Below are positions 37,005 through 46,628 of a DNA stretch of 64,000 nt, one piece after another. The position numbers and the translations under genes are program-made. How positions within the stretch are numbered: the stretch's first letter is position 1; every line of letters begins with the position of its first letter. The notes beneath the pieces were generated by a model. That model did not search any database, was not told the DNA's origin, and was given only the letters and a program-made list of their open reading frames with translations. Source of the stretch: G963677325 sp963810555. GTDB taxonomy: Bacteria; Bacteroidota; Bacteroidia; Bacteroidales; Prolixibacteraceae. The DNA lies in contig CAWENX010000006.1 in NCBI GenBank assembly GCA_963810555.1, forward strand, positions 310,001-374,000. Direction: 5' to 3'.

Positions 37005-37154
37005 AGGCTGGTTTTTAATCCCTGACCTTCTTTAGTCTATTAGTATTCTTTTGAATCTGAATGGTGATCCTTTCCAATTTTAAGCATTGAATGAGTAAAT
37101 TGCAAGAGGATTAATTGTTAATTAATCCGATTCAGCACCGGTTTAACTTAGGTG

Positions 37155-37248
37155 TTTATTCGCAGATTATTCAAATATTATTCGTAGATCATTCGTATAA
37201 TATACGAATGATCTACGAATAAACTACGAATAATCTACGAATAAAGAC
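37155..37248. repeat. 91-bp palindrome built of 11-bp units, locus C
   Basis: Eight consecutive 11-base units from 37161 (CGCAGATTATT, CAAATATTATT, CGTAGATCATT, CGTATAATATA, CGAATGATCTA, CGAATAAACTA, CGAATAATCTA, CGAATAAAGAC). The inner arms 37178-37198 and 37202-37222 are perfectly complementary over 21 bases around a 3-base centre, and the pairing extends with a few mismatches to 44-base arms (37155-37198, 37202-37245). Confidence 0.75.
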
Positions 37249-37446
37249 CAGACTTGGTATGAATTTGAAGATTCTTTGTTCCTGTTTTAATATTCATTTC
37301 ATAGTAAATTCTGAAACTGATTGTGGCATCCCTGTTAAATGCTTTTATATGAATTAAATGATATACATATAGTCACAGGTTGTTTAATTAAGAAAAAATG
37401 CTGATATTCAACCAAAACTTTTGGGCACTGATTCGTGAAATTCGTT

Positions 37447-37464
37447 TCCCGATAGTTATCGGGA
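37447..37464. repeat. TCCCG...CGGGA hairpin
   Basis: Perfect arms TCCCGATA and TATCGGGA around GT, 18 bases before the sirtuin ATG. Similar small hairpins occur at 16559, 31316, 34388 and 58732. Confidence 0.5.
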
Positions 37465-37481
37465 TCGTGTAATTCGTAAAA

Positions 37482-38165
37482 ATGAAAAGGCTGGTTGTAT
37501 TAACCGGGGCCGGGATGTCGGCCGAGAGCGGTATCCGAACTTTCCGCGACCAGGGCGGTATGTGGGAGGAGTATGATATCATGGAAGTGGCGAGCATCCA
37601 GGGATGGAGAAAAAACCCTGAACTTGTTTTGAATTTCTACAACAAGCGAAGGAAGGAACTGCTTGATGCCAAACCCAATGCGGGACATACGGGACTGGCA
37701 GAACTGGAAACGGACTATGAAGTGAAGATTATTACACAGAACATTGATAATCTTCATGAAAGAGCCGGCTCTACATCGGTGCTTCACCTGCACGGGGAAT
37801 TGATGAAAGCACGCAGTACTCTTGATCCGTCGCTGATTTATACACTTGATCACTGGGAAATGAGGATGGGTGATAAGTGTGAAAAAGGAAGCCAGCTAAG
37901 GCCTCATATTGTGTGGTTCGGAGAGGAGGTGCCGGCAATGGTTGAAGCAATTGCCATCACTGAAACGGCTGATATTTTCTGTGTTATAGGCACTTCGCTG
38001 AATGTTTATCCGGCAGCGGGATTAATTCATTACACGCCTGCCCATATACCTCTGTTCCTGATTGATCCGAATCCACCGGCAGCATTGCCGGGACGGATAA
38101 AAGTCATCGCTAAAGGAGCAGGGGAAGGAGTTGCCATTTTACGCAAGAGGCTGGATGAGATGTAA
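37482..38165 (+). CDS. cobB: Sir2-family NAD-dependent protein deacylase, zinc-less type
   Basis: 227 residues. NAD-binding G-A-G-M-S-A-E-S-G-I-R-T-F-R at residues 9-22, Q-N-I-D at 86-89 and catalytic His104 in L-H-L-H-G-E. Tyr53 and Arg56 (F-Y-N-K-R) give the YxxR pair that binds acidic acyl groups in SIRT5-like enzymes, so desuccinylation or demalonylation is predicted. The two CxxC zinc pairs are missing; only one Cys (K-C-E-K-G) remains in that region. That is usual for the Bacteroidota form, which seems to hold its small domain without zinc. Intact, monocistronic. Confidence 0.85.
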   Translation: MKRLVVLTGAGMSAESGIRTFRDQGGMWEEYDIMEVASIQGWRKNPELVLNFYNKRRKELLDAKPNAGHTGLAELETDYEVKIITQNIDNLHERAGSTSVLHLHGELMKARSTLDPSLIYTLDHWEMRMGDKCEKGSQLRPHIVWFGEEVPAMVEAIAITETADIFCVIGTSLNVYPAAGLIHYTPAHIPLFLIDPNPPAALPGRIKVIAKGAGEGVAILRKRLDEM

Positions 38166-38220
38166 CGGAGCTAATAATAGTTATGAATTATGAGTTGTGA
38201 ATTAAGAATTAACAATTAAG

Positions 38221-38258
38221 ACTTTGTGAGACTTTGTGAAAACTTTGTGAGACTTTGT
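38221..38258. repeat. ACTTTGTGA tandem repeat (4 units)
   Basis: ACTTTGTGAG, ACTTTGTGAAA, ACTTTGTGAG and ACTTTGTG follow one another with a 10-11 base period in the spacer before ubiX. Confidence 0.6.
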
Positions 38259-38323
38259 GTAACATATTAAAATTAAAAATTGTACCATAAAGTTTAAGAA
38301 TACGAATAAAATTTAATCCTGAA

Positions 38324-38911
38324 ATGAGCAAAAAAATCATTGTCGGCGTTACTGGTGCGAGCGGGGCTATCTATGCAAAAAGACTGTTCAAGAGGTTACA
38401 GACTTATCGGGAACAATTAGAGGAATGCAGTATTGTTTATACTCCTAACGCACTGGATATCTGGAAAAATGAACTGGGGAAGCTGCCTGATATGTTGGAT
38501 TCTCCTTTTAAAGTATGGGACTTATATGATTATCATGCTCCATTTGCTTCAGGATCATCGGCTTATGATGCCATGATTATTATTCCCTGTTCGATGGGAA
38601 CGTTGGGACGGATTGCTTCAGGCGTATCCGATAACCTTATCACGAGGGCTGCTGATGTGATGCTGAAAGAACGAAAAAGGCTGATTCTTGTGACACGGGA
38701 GAATCCTTTCAATCTGATTCATTTAAAAAATATGACCTTGCTGACTGAGGCAGGAGCAATTATTGCAGCTGCTTCCCCTTCGTTTTACAGTCTTCCTGTA
38801 ACAATCGAAGATGCCGTTGACACAGTGGTCAACAGAGTCCTCGATCTTGCAGGAATTGATAATGACGGATTTAAATGGAAAGGCCAAAGCGATATCCTGA
38901 AAAGTGTATGA
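38324..38911 (+). CDS. ubiX: Flavin prenyltransferase UbiX
   Basis: 195 residues, normal length. G-V-T-G-A-S-G-A at residues 8-15 binds the flavin phosphate; S-M-G-T-L-G-R-I-A-S-G and L-I-T-R-A-A-D-V-M-L-K-E are the conserved flavin and dimethylallyl-phosphate contacts, and R-E-N-P-F near residue 127 completes the site. UbiX makes prenylated FMN for UbiD-type decarboxylases. No ubiD gene is visible here. In this position it is not part of an operon; the comF gene converges from the right. Intact. Confidence 0.9.
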   Translation: MSKKIIVGVTGASGAIYAKRLFKRLQTYREQLEECSIVYTPNALDIWKNELGKLPDMLDSPFKVWDLYDYHAPFASGSSAYDAMIIIPCSMGTLGRIASGVSDNLITRAADVMLKERKRLILVTRENPFNLIHLKNMTLLTEAGAIIAAASPSFYSLPVTIEDAVDTVVNRVLDLAGIDNDGFKWKGQSDILKSV

Positions 38912-38995
38912 TATTATTTGGGTGTTCCAGAGTTTCTGTTTTCCGGTTTTTCAACCTCATACTCTGGAGCCGTATAACACTGAAACCCTAAAATA

Positions 38996-39682
38996 TTAAT
39001 TTGTACTGGCGAGGGCGGCTATGCTCAGCTTTACGCCGGGAATTTTCAACAAAGGTTCTGAGCAGGCTTCAATGGTTGCGCCGGTAGTTACCACATCATC
39101 CACAAGTAAAATATGTTTTCCTAAAAGAGTCTTGCTGTTTTTTACACTGAAAATTCCTGAGACATTCTCCCAGCGTTCGTACCTGCCTTTTGTTGTCTGC
39201 GTAGATGTATAGACTTTTCTGATAAGGTTTCCCAATATCAGAGGCCGGTTCATCGATTGCGAAATGCCTCTGCAAATTTCTGTGCTCTGGTTATACCCCC
39301 TCGATCTTTGTTTTCTCGGATGCAAAGGCACAGGAATGATGGCATCGATTTGAGTGAATTGGGGCTGCTGATCAAGTTCAAAGCCAAACATTAGTCCCAA
39401 TTTGAATCCTATATCTTTTCTGCCCTTGTATTTTAGCTCATGAAGTAAATGCTGGACCCGGCCTCCTTTATCAAAACAATAATAAGACGCGGCATAACAG
39501 TAATCTATCCTTCCCAGGAAGGTGAGAGCAAAAGGACTCTCTTTTCCGTCGCTGAAATCGTTTCTTGGGAGATCGGCCAGGCAATTAAGGCAAAGAATAT
39601 CCTCACCTTTCACCAAAGGCGAGTTGCAGCCGGCACATAATTGTGGAAAAAAGAGAGAAAGTAAATCGTTAAACACTGACAT
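38996..39682 (-). CDS. comF: ComF-family phosphoribosyltransferase-like protein
   Basis: 228 residues. A double zinc-ribbon-like start with Cys16/Cys19 and Cys31/Cys34 (C-A-G-C, C-L-N-C) is followed by the phosphoribosyltransferase fold: I-P-V-P-L-H-P-R-K-Q-R-S-R-G-Y-N-Q near the middle and the PRPP-binding L-L-V-D-D-V-V-T-T-G-A-T near residue 200. ComF proteins act in the inner phase of DNA uptake in competent bacteria, though in Bacteroidota the role is not established. Convergent with ubiX. Intact. Confidence 0.85.
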   Translation of the reverse strand: MSVFNDLLSLFFPQLCAGCNSPLVKGEDILCLNCLADLPRNDFSDGKESPFALTFLGRIDYCYAASYYCFDKGGRVQHLLHELKYKGRKDIGFKLGLMFGFELDQQPQFTQIDAIIPVPLHPRKQRSRGYNQSTEICRGISQSMNRPLILGNLIRKVYTSTQTTKGRYERWENVSGIFSVKNSKTLLGKHILLVDDVVTTGATIEACSEPLLKIPGVKLSIAALASTN

Positions 39683-39838
39683 TTACTTCTTTATTGATCA
39701 ATCTTAAACCAATATTAAAGTTACATGTTATTGATGATATTTTGATGAACTTCCTGAGAGATTCTCAATTGTTATTCATAATAATTGTATAATGAAATAA
39801 AAATAAGAGTTATCTTGTGAGATGTAATATTTGGAATT

Positions 39839-42059
39839 ATGACAAAGGGTAAAGGGAGTAAGAAAGCGTTCCGTTTTAACAAGATTGGTCTAAAAAAAGC
39901 CATACTGGCCGTTTTTTATGAAAATGCCGGTAAGACTTTTAATTATAAACAACTGGCATCTCTTATAGGGGCCAAAGATGAAACCTCAAAGCAGCTTATC
40001 AATGTTGTGCTGATGGAATTGCGTGATGCAGAAACGCTGGAAGAAACGGAAAGGGGGAAATACACACTGAAATCACAGGGGGGAATTGTATGCGGGGTCA
40101 TTGAAATTAATCCGAAGGGTTACGGTGAACTTAATTGTGAAGAGCTGAGCGAACCCGTATTTATATCGGCGGCCAATATGGGCCATGCCATGGATGGCGA
40201 CACTGTAAGAGTTAGGCTGTATGCCCGGCGTAAGCGAAGTAATCCTGAAGGCGAAGTGATCGAAGTTCTTGAGCGCGCTAAAACAACTTTTGTCGGTACA
40301 GTTGAAATATCAAAGTTTTCAGCATTTCTGATTCCAACAAAAAAAACTCCTTTTGATCTGTTTATTCCGAAAGACAAACTCAAAGGGGCTCTGGACGGAC
40401 AAAAAGCAGTTGCACGTATTCTGGACTGGCCTGAACATGCGCGGAATCCCTTTGCCGAAATTATTGATGTGCTTGGCGATGCGGGAAATAATACCACAGA
40501 GATGCATGCGATTCTGGCAGAATTCGGCTTGCCGTATCATTATCCGGAGAAGGTGGAAAAAGCGGCCAGTAAGATACCGTCCGAGATAACCCAGGAAGAA
40601 ATCAGGATCAGAAAAGATTTTCGGAATGTTCCCACCTTTACAATCGATCCGGCGGATGCAAAGGATTTTGATGATGCTTTATCGTTACGCAGACTTGAAA
40701 ACGAACTTTGGGAAGTTGGGGTGCACATTGCCGATGCCACTCACTATATTGTGCCCGACTCTCTTCTGGATGAGGAAGCTTATAACAGGGCAACTTCTGT
40801 TTACCTTGTTGACAGGGTTGTTCCCATGTTGCCTGAAAGGCTGTCGAACGGCCTTTGTTCCTTGAATCCGGGAGAGGATAAACTCTGCTTTTCTGCAGTT
40901 TTCCAGGTTGATGATCAATGCAATGTTAAGCAGGAGTGGTTTGGGAAAACAATTATCCATTCTGACAGAAGATTTACCTATGATGAGGCCCAGCAGGTTA
41001 TTGAGACCGGAGAGGGTGATATGAAAGAAGAATTATTGACCCTTAACCGGCTTGCAATTATAATGAGGGATAAAAGGTTTGCGGAAGGATCGATGGGATT
41101 TGACAGGGTAGAGGTGAAGTTTGAAATCGACGAAATGGGGAGGCCTCTCAGTGTTTTTTACAAGGAATCGAAAGAAGCCAATAACCTGATCGAGGAATTT
41201 ATGCTGCTTGCCAACAAACAGGGTGGCTGAGTTTATCGGTAAACCAGGAATAAAGAAGAAAGAACGTACCTTCGTTTACAGGATACATGACAAACCTGAT
41301 CCCGATAAACTGGATTCCTTCAATCATTTTATCAGGCGTTTTGGTTACGGAATCGTGACCAGCAGTCCTCAGGCTGCAGCAATGTCAATGAATAAATTGC
41401 TGGAAAATGTAAACGGGAAAAAGGAGCAGAATGTGATTGAGACTCTCGCTATACGAACTATGGCTAAGGCTGAATATTCCACACGAAATATCGGGCACTA
41501 TGGCCTTGGATTTGACTATTATACTCATTTTACATCTCCGATAAGACGATATCCCGATATGATGGTTCACCGGCTGCTTTCGCGTTATTTGGCAGGCGGC
41601 CGTTCAGTACCTGCTCCCCAGTGGGAAGATATGTGTAAACATTCTTCTGACATGGAAACCCGGGCGGCCAATGCTGAACGGGCATCGATAAAATACAAGC
41701 AGGTGGAGTTCATGTCGGACAAAATAGGTCAGGTGTTTAAGGGTGTTATCTCGGGTGTGAAAGACTGGGGGATTTATGTTGAGCTGGAAGAAAATAAGTG
41801 CGAAGGAATGGTTCCCGTGCATGAACTGACCGATGATTATTATGAATATGATGAAAAGAATTACTGTATCACCGGGCGCCGGACTCATAAGAAATACCAG
41901 TTGGGTGATGAGTTAGAAGTAGAAATTATAAGAGCAAACCTTGAGAAAAAGCAGCTTGATTTCCGGATCTATGATAATGAAATTCAGCCAAATGACAGAA
42001 GTGGAGGAAGTCAGAAGAACGACCGTAGGAAAAAAGGGAAAAAAAATAAAAATCATTGA
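39839..42059 (+). CDS. rnr: Ribonuclease R, one frameshift
   Basis: About 740 codons once one extra C near 41218 is removed (A-N-K-[R]-V-A-E-F-I-G-K). N-terminal winged helix (residues 10-75), two cold-shock OB domains (about 85-225), the RNB catalytic domain with I-D-P-A-D-A-K-D-F-D-D-A (magnesium-binding Asp residues), Y-D-E-A-Q and Y-T-H-F-T-S-P-I-R-R-Y-P-D, and a C-terminal S1 domain (G-V-I-S-G-V-K-D-W-G-I-Y-V-E-L) with a Lys-rich tail. It degrades structured RNA from the 3' end. A break in the middle of the catalytic domain of such a conserved enzyme argues that it is a sequence error. Confidence 0.88.
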
Positions 42060-42598
42060 GAATGTTCAATCCATTTCTCAGTTGATTCAATTCAATCAAT
42101 CAATTGTCCGATCCCCCTATAATATTTTTATAAAATAAGGATTTGGATTACTAAATGACTTTCTGTCAAATCTTTATAACAGCAGATGAAAAATTACCAT
42201 CCCCTCAATTTCAATAGTCCATATATTCAATTAATTGAATGTCAGAAGTGTATCCTCTGAAAGAAATTCATGCAATCAAGTGGTTCAGACAAGGAAGGGT
42301 ATTTGGATAGAATTGATCCAAAATTGCTGACCTCAATATGACTTTCATTCATTTTTCTGATCACGGAAGTTAAAACCATGCTGAATAGATCCGAAATTAT
42401 TTACATATTTATTTGGAACTATTTGAAATGTCAATATTTAGCCGTAATTTAAATCAAATAAAAGGTAAAAAAGATTTGTAAGTTTCTAAACTGAAAGCTG
42501 AAATGAATTCTGTGATTTTATCAACAATCTTCATCAGGATTCAAAAATAAGGTATAGTGTTAGATTCGCGAAACATTTTGAATTGGATCCATAGGTAA
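42060..42598. other. Spacer between rnr and the TPR gene (539 bp)
   Basis: AT-rich, no gene, clear promoter, hairpin or repeat seen by eye. Confidence 0.4.
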
Positions 42599-44335
42599 AT
42601 GAAAGCGGCTATCGTTTTAATTATAATATCCATAATTGCATTAAACGGCTATTCTCAGCGTATGAGAACATCCGATCATCATGAATATGCAAGCATTAAT
42701 CCGGGTACTTTTAATCCGATAAATTCCGGTACTGGGAATGAAAAAAAAGAAATTTATTCCACTAATTCCAGAGGTTCAATTTTTAGTGATCTGCAGGAAA
42801 AAATAAGTGATTGCAGTAAAGTGATTATTTATTTTACTAAGTCAATGGAAATCAATCAAAATATTCCCCGAATATTTTCCAATGGTGATGATAAAGGAAT
42901 AAAACAGTATGATGCAAAGGAATTCAGGGACAATTTAACAGATGATTCAACCAAACTTAATTCATTTTATCCTGCTTTTTACAATTGGGAATCTGACAGA
43001 ACAAAATTACCTGAATTTTGCGGGCCATTTTTTAACGACAGAAAATTTCCGGAAAATGATTTTGGCAACACAGGAATAAATAGTAATAAGAATAATGATT
43101 CTTTGGACATTATGTATGGAAAACTTATTGACAATGCTTTTCCCAATAATGTTATTGCTGATTCAGTTCAAACAGAATATTATTATCAGAAAGCTCTCGT
43201 AAGAGGAAGATTAAAAGATTTTGAAGGAGCAAAAGAGATTTTTTCAAAAATGCTTCAAATTAATCCAAATGATGCAAGGGGATATTTTGGCAGGGGAGTT
43301 TCAAAAAGCCTGCTTAAAGATAGCCAGGCTGCAATAATCGACTTTTCGAAAGCTATTGAGACTGATAGTTTATATAATGAGGCGTACTGTTACAGGGGGA
43401 TGGAGAAGATAGGCAACAAAGATTTCAAAGGCGGTATTGAAGATTGTTCCATTGCGATAAAAAAAAATCCCTTTGATGCAGATGCTTATTTCATTAGAGG
43501 ATATGCTATGTTTTTCCTTGAAGATTATAAAGGTGCACTTGAGAATTTTAATAAATGCTTCGAACTGAATCCTTTTCATCCGATGGTTTGTTATTTTAGG
43601 GCAGGTGTAAAAAGCGCCCTGAATGATTATAAAGGTGCAATAGCTGATTATACCAAAATGGTTGTTTTAAATCCGAAAATTGCCGCAGCTTTTTTTAACA
43701 GGGGTCTTGCTAAAAGTAGTCTTCTGTTATATTCAGGTGCTATTTCTGACTACAGCAAAGCTCTTGAAATTGATTCAACAAATGCGGATGCTTATTATGT
43801 CAGGGGCCTTACCAGGAAAGTAATTCAGGATTATTCGGGAGCTGTAGCCGATTATAATAAAGTTGCAAAATATGTGCCAGGTAATGCAGATGTCTATTTA
43901 AACCGGGGTATCGCCAAAGCCGGTATTCAGGATTATACGGGGGCCATTGCAGATTTCACAACAGCTATTGAGATTGATCCGGCTTGTACGGTGGCTTATT
44001 ATGACAGGGGGAGAATAAAGAACCTTATTCAAAACAACAGCGGGGCTATTGAAGATTATACAAAAGCAATTGAAATTGATCCGGGTGATGCACCATCATA
44101 TTTCAACAGGGCAGGAGAAAAATATCTGATTGGTGATTTCAGAGGTTCAGTTAATGATTATACAAAGGTTATCGAAATTAATTCTAAATCTTCCGAAGCA
44201 TATTTCCAAAGGGGTTGGGTAAAAATCATGCTTGGGGAAAAAGAGAGCGGATGCTTGGATTTTGTCAGAGCCGGAGAATTAGGATGCTTAAAAGCTTACG
44301 ATGCACGGAAAAATTATTGTCCAATTGACCAATAA
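42599..44335 (+). CDS. Exported TPR-repeat protein
   Basis: 578 residues. Signal peptide to about residue 18 (I-A-L-N-G-Y-S-Q). Residues 20-190 are a low-complexity Asn/Asp/Ser-rich part with no family match. From about residue 195 there are ten or so TPR units of the Sel1/TPR_1 type with the pattern A-x-Y-x-R-G and Y-x-G-A-I-x-D-Y-x-K-A-I-E-I-D (for example D-Y-T-G-A-I-A-D-F-T-T-A-I-E-I-D-P). The end L-G-C-L-K-A-Y is as in similar Bacteroidota proteins. TPR arrays bind peptides or proteins; no partner is evident. Intact, monocistronic. Confidence 0.8.
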   Translation: MKAAIVLIIISIIALNGYSQRMRTSDHHEYASINPGTFNPINSGTGNEKKEIYSTNSRGSIFSDLQEKISDCSKVIIYFTKSMEINQNIPRIFSNGDDKGIKQYDAKEFRDNLTDDSTKLNSFYPAFYNWESDRTKLPEFCGPFFNDRKFPENDFGNTGINSNKNNDSLDIMYGKLIDNAFPNNVIADSVQTEYYYQKALVRGRLKDFEGAKEIFSKMLQINPNDARGYFGRGVSKSLLKDSQAAIIDFSKAIETDSLYNEAYCYRGMEKIGNKDFKGGIEDCSIAIKKNPFDADAYFIRGYAMFFLEDYKGALENFNKCFELNPFHPMVCYFRAGVKSALNDYKGAIADYTKMVVLNPKIAAAFFNRGLAKSSLLLYSGAISDYSKALEIDSTNADAYYVRGLTRKVIQDYSGAVADYNKVAKYVPGNADVYLNRGIAKAGIQDYTGAIADFTTAIEIDPACTVAYYDRGRIKNLIQNNSGAIEDYTKAIEIDPGDAPSYFNRAGEKYLIGDFRGSVNDYTKVIEINSKSSEAYFQRGWVKIMLGEKESGCLDFVRAGELGCLKAYDARKNYCPIDQ

Positions 44336-44430
44336 GGATACATAACCATAAACAAATATCCCGTGAAGGGTTCAACGTTATAATCATTCAGTTAGTGATC
44401 CGGCTTGGATTAATTTGATTATTTGAAGTA

Positions 44431-44438
44431 TAACTTTG
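44431..44438 (+). promoter_or_regulatory. Candidate -7 box before the DCC gene
   Basis: TAACTTTG matches TAnnTTTG exactly, 26 bases before the ATG at 44464. No convincing -33 TTTG at the right distance. Confidence 0.4.
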
Positions 44439-44463
44439 TACCGATTCGAATAATTAATTTATA

Positions 44464-44871
44464 ATGATTGATGATGCCAGGCGGATAATCTTATTTGATG
44501 GCGTGTGTATTTTGTGTCAAAGATTCGTTGATTTTATAATCAAGCATGATCCCTCTGCAAAGATTAAATTTTCAGCCATTCAATCTGAGAGGGGAATAAA
44601 ATTATTAAAACAAGCTGGATTCCTTCATGGACAAACCGAATTTATTGTTTATCTCAGGGAAGGGGAATGCTTTAGTAAATCATTGGCGATTCTTGAATTA
44701 ATGTCAGATTTGGGTGGGATCTGGAAGTTGTTTTATGGGTTCATAATCCTGCCAAAATTCCTACGTGATTTTTTTTACGATTTTCTGGCAAAGAGAAGAT
44801 ATTGGTTTTTTGGCAGAATGGATAGCTGTATGATTCCATCTACGGAAAATAGAATAAGGTTCCTGGAATAA
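44464..44871 (+). CDS. DCC (DUF393) family thiol-disulfide protein
   Basis: 135 residues. The opening F-D-G-V-C-I-L-C-Q-R-F contains the D-x2-C-x2-C (Cys15, Cys18) that names the family, and the S-A-I-Q-S-E-R-G near residue 42 and Y-W-F-F-G-R near the end are also typical. Members are small thioredoxin-like proteins of mostly unknown partner. It ends ten bases before the convergent xseB gene. Intact. Confidence 0.82.
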   Translation: MIDDARRIILFDGVCILCQRFVDFIIKHDPSAKIKFSAIQSERGIKLLKQAGFLHGQTEFIVYLREGECFSKSLAILELMSDLGGIWKLFYGFIILPKFLRDFFYDFLAKRRYWFFGRMDSCMIPSTENRIRFLE

Positions 44872-44881
44872 AACCTTCGCC

Positions 44882-45085
44882 TCAATCCTGATTCATTTCC
44901 TTCAGGATATTTTCTATTTCTTCCTCAGTGTTTTTCAGCTTTTCTTTACACATATTGATCAATGAAGAGACGCGTTTGACCTTTTCTGAAAGTTCATCCA
45001 CATCCAGTTCGTTGTTTTCGATTTGTGAAAGAATATTCTCTATCTCATTAATTGCTTCCTTGTACGTAATTTGTTTCTTATTCAT
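44882..45085 (-). CDS. xseB: Exodeoxyribonuclease VII small subunit
   Basis: 67 residues, normal for XseB. Y-K-E-A-I-N-E-I-E-N-I-L near residues 8-19, then E-L-D-V-D-E-L-S-E-K-V-K-R and I-N-M-C-K-E-K-L make the two-helix hairpin that covers the large subunit. It is the last gene of a minus operon xseA - SDR - xseB; usually xseB follows xseA directly. Intact. Confidence 0.85.
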   Translation of the reverse strand: MNKKQITYKEAINEIENILSQIENNELDVDELSEKVKRVSSLINMCKEKLKNTEEEIENILKEMNQD

Positions 45086-45095
45086 AATTTAATTA

Positions 45096-46586
45096 TTATT
45101 CCTTTGCGAGATTCTTGATAATGTCGTAGAAAATATAATAGTGAAAAGGTAAGAAAATGTACCAATATATATGTCCCCAGAATCCTTTTGGTAAAAAATA
45201 AGCATTGATAGTCAATAAATTATCCGGCATGACCTGATCAATCCTGAATTCCAGCCATGCCTTTCCCGGGAGTTTCATTTCAGCTCGCAGAAGAAGTTGT
45301 TTATCCTGAACAAGGTTTTCGACTCTCCAGAAATCCAATACATCATTGATCTGGAGTGTTTTTTTTGCCTTGCGTCCACGCTCAGTTCCTACGCCCATAA
45401 GCAATTTGTCAATAAAGCCTCTTGCTTTCCAAAGAAAATTAGAATTGAACCACCCTTTTTTGCCTCCTATGGTACAAATTGATTCAAAGAGCCTCGATGA
45501 GTTTTTTCTTGTGAGAATTGAATACCGGTTAGTATATAACTGATTATGATCTATTTCGTCAAGTTTAATTGAAAGTTCATGGGCAGGCGGATAGGCATCT
45601 GACCAGCGGGTAGCCAATTTGTCCTGTTCTTCTCTGTTTATTGCCCTGATTAGTGCGACTTTATAATCTACATTAGGAAATTTCAGGTAATTTTTAATTT
45701 CATTATTTTGAACCACGACATCATGTTTCAGACTTTTCATCAGACATAAAACAATTGGAGCAGGAACAGAAGTAAGGAGACTTGTAATATACGATGAGAC
45801 ATTTATCCCCGTAAATGGGCTTGATATGAATAAAATTCGACGATGGAGCATTTTTGAATATACCTTTAGCATTTCCTTGTAAGTATATACTTTGTCTCCT
45901 CCAATGTCAAACGATTTATCAATTGTCTCATCCACTTCAAGGACGCCGACGAGATATTTTATTACGTCTCGTATGCTGATTGGCTGGCATTTACTCTTTG
46001 CAGAGACGGGGAGTAAAATAACTGACATTTTTCTGACCAATTGGTCTATTATTTCGAAAGATGCACTTCCGGAACCAATAATAACCGCTGCTCTCAAAAT
46101 GGTTACCGGTACTGAACTGCCCTTCTTTAACTCCTCAGCCACCCTCATCCTGCTTCTTAGATGTCTGGAAAGATTTGTAGTTGTATCTCCAAGGCCGCCG
46201 AGATAAATGATTCTCTTAACTCCCGATTTTTCGGAAGCAATCCTGAAATTCCTTGCAGCAATTAATTCTGCCTGTTCGAACCATCTGTGCCCCATCAACA
46301 TGGAATGGATAAGGTAATACGCTGTGTGTATGTTTTTAAGGGCAGGGATAAGTTTGTCCAATACTAATGCATCGGCTTCCACAATTTCTACTCCAGGCCA
46401 TAACTCCTTTTGTTCAGGTGAAAATTTCCTGACCAATACCCTGACATGGTAACCCCTGTTGGTCAGTTCAGGTACAAGTCGCCCTCCAATATAGCCTGTT
46501 GCTCCTGTAACCAGAATAGTCCCTAAATAAGGTCTTGGATTAGTATCCAGATCATTGCAAAAATGGGTGTCATCAATCCAATTCAT
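45096..46586 (-). CDS. NAD(P)-binding SDR with DUF2867 tail
   Basis: 496 residues. A short leader, then the Rossmann start I-L-V-T-G-A-T-G-Y-I-G-G-R (residues 24-36), R-V-L-V-R, I-Y-L-G-G-L-G-D and I-L-R-A-A-V-I-I-G-S-G-S-A-S-F-E, as in atypical SDRs of the YbjT group. Residues from about 345 are a DUF2867-type domain (F-W-R-V-E-N-L-V, L-R-A-E-M-K-L-P-G-K-A-W-L-E-F). Membrane-associated quinone or lipid reactions have been suggested for the group; the substrate is unknown. Lies between xseA and xseB with 42 and 10 base gaps. Intact. Confidence 0.78.
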   Translation of the reverse strand: MNWIDDTHFCNDLDTNPRPYLGTILVTGATGYIGGRLVPELTNRGYHVRVLVRKFSPEQKELWPGVEIVEADALVLDKLIPALKNIHTAYYLIHSMLMGHRWFEQAELIAARNFRIASEKSGVKRIIYLGGLGDTTTNLSRHLRSRMRVAEELKKGSSVPVTILRAAVIIGSGSASFEIIDQLVRKMSVILLPVSAKSKCQPISIRDVIKYLVGVLEVDETIDKSFDIGGDKVYTYKEMLKVYSKMLHRRILFISSPFTGINVSSYITSLLTSVPAPIVLCLMKSLKHDVVVQNNEIKNYLKFPNVDYKVALIRAINREEQDKLATRWSDAYPPAHELSIKLDEIDHNQLYTNRYSILTRKNSSRLFESICTIGGKKGWFNSNFLWKARGFIDKLLMGVGTERGRKAKKTLQINDVLDFWRVENLVQDKQLLLRAEMKLPGKAWLEFRIDQVMPDNLLTINAYFLPKGFWGHIYWYIFLPFHYYIFYDIIKNLAKE

Positions 46587-46628
46587 ATCCGGGAATTTGA
46601 TCTGAAATATACAATTAAAATCGGAAAA

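Larger units (their letters stand above)
36936..37481. other. Repeat-rich spacer (546 bp)
   Basis: No gene. It holds a GAGATGCG...CGCGTCTC palindrome (36983), the 91-bp palindrome of 11-bp units (37155-37248) and a TCCCGATA/TATCGGGA hairpin (37447-37464), making it the most repeat-dense spacer of the window. Confidence 0.55.

Noticed and set aside
38926..38968. TCCAGAGT/ACTCTGGA inverted repeat between ubiX and comF as a terminator
   Set aside because: Eight-base stem with a 27-base loop and no T-run; too weak to support.
41208..42059. Second, independent RNase-like gene after rnr
   Set aside because: It is the C-terminal third of the same RNase R, shifted by one extra base near 41218.
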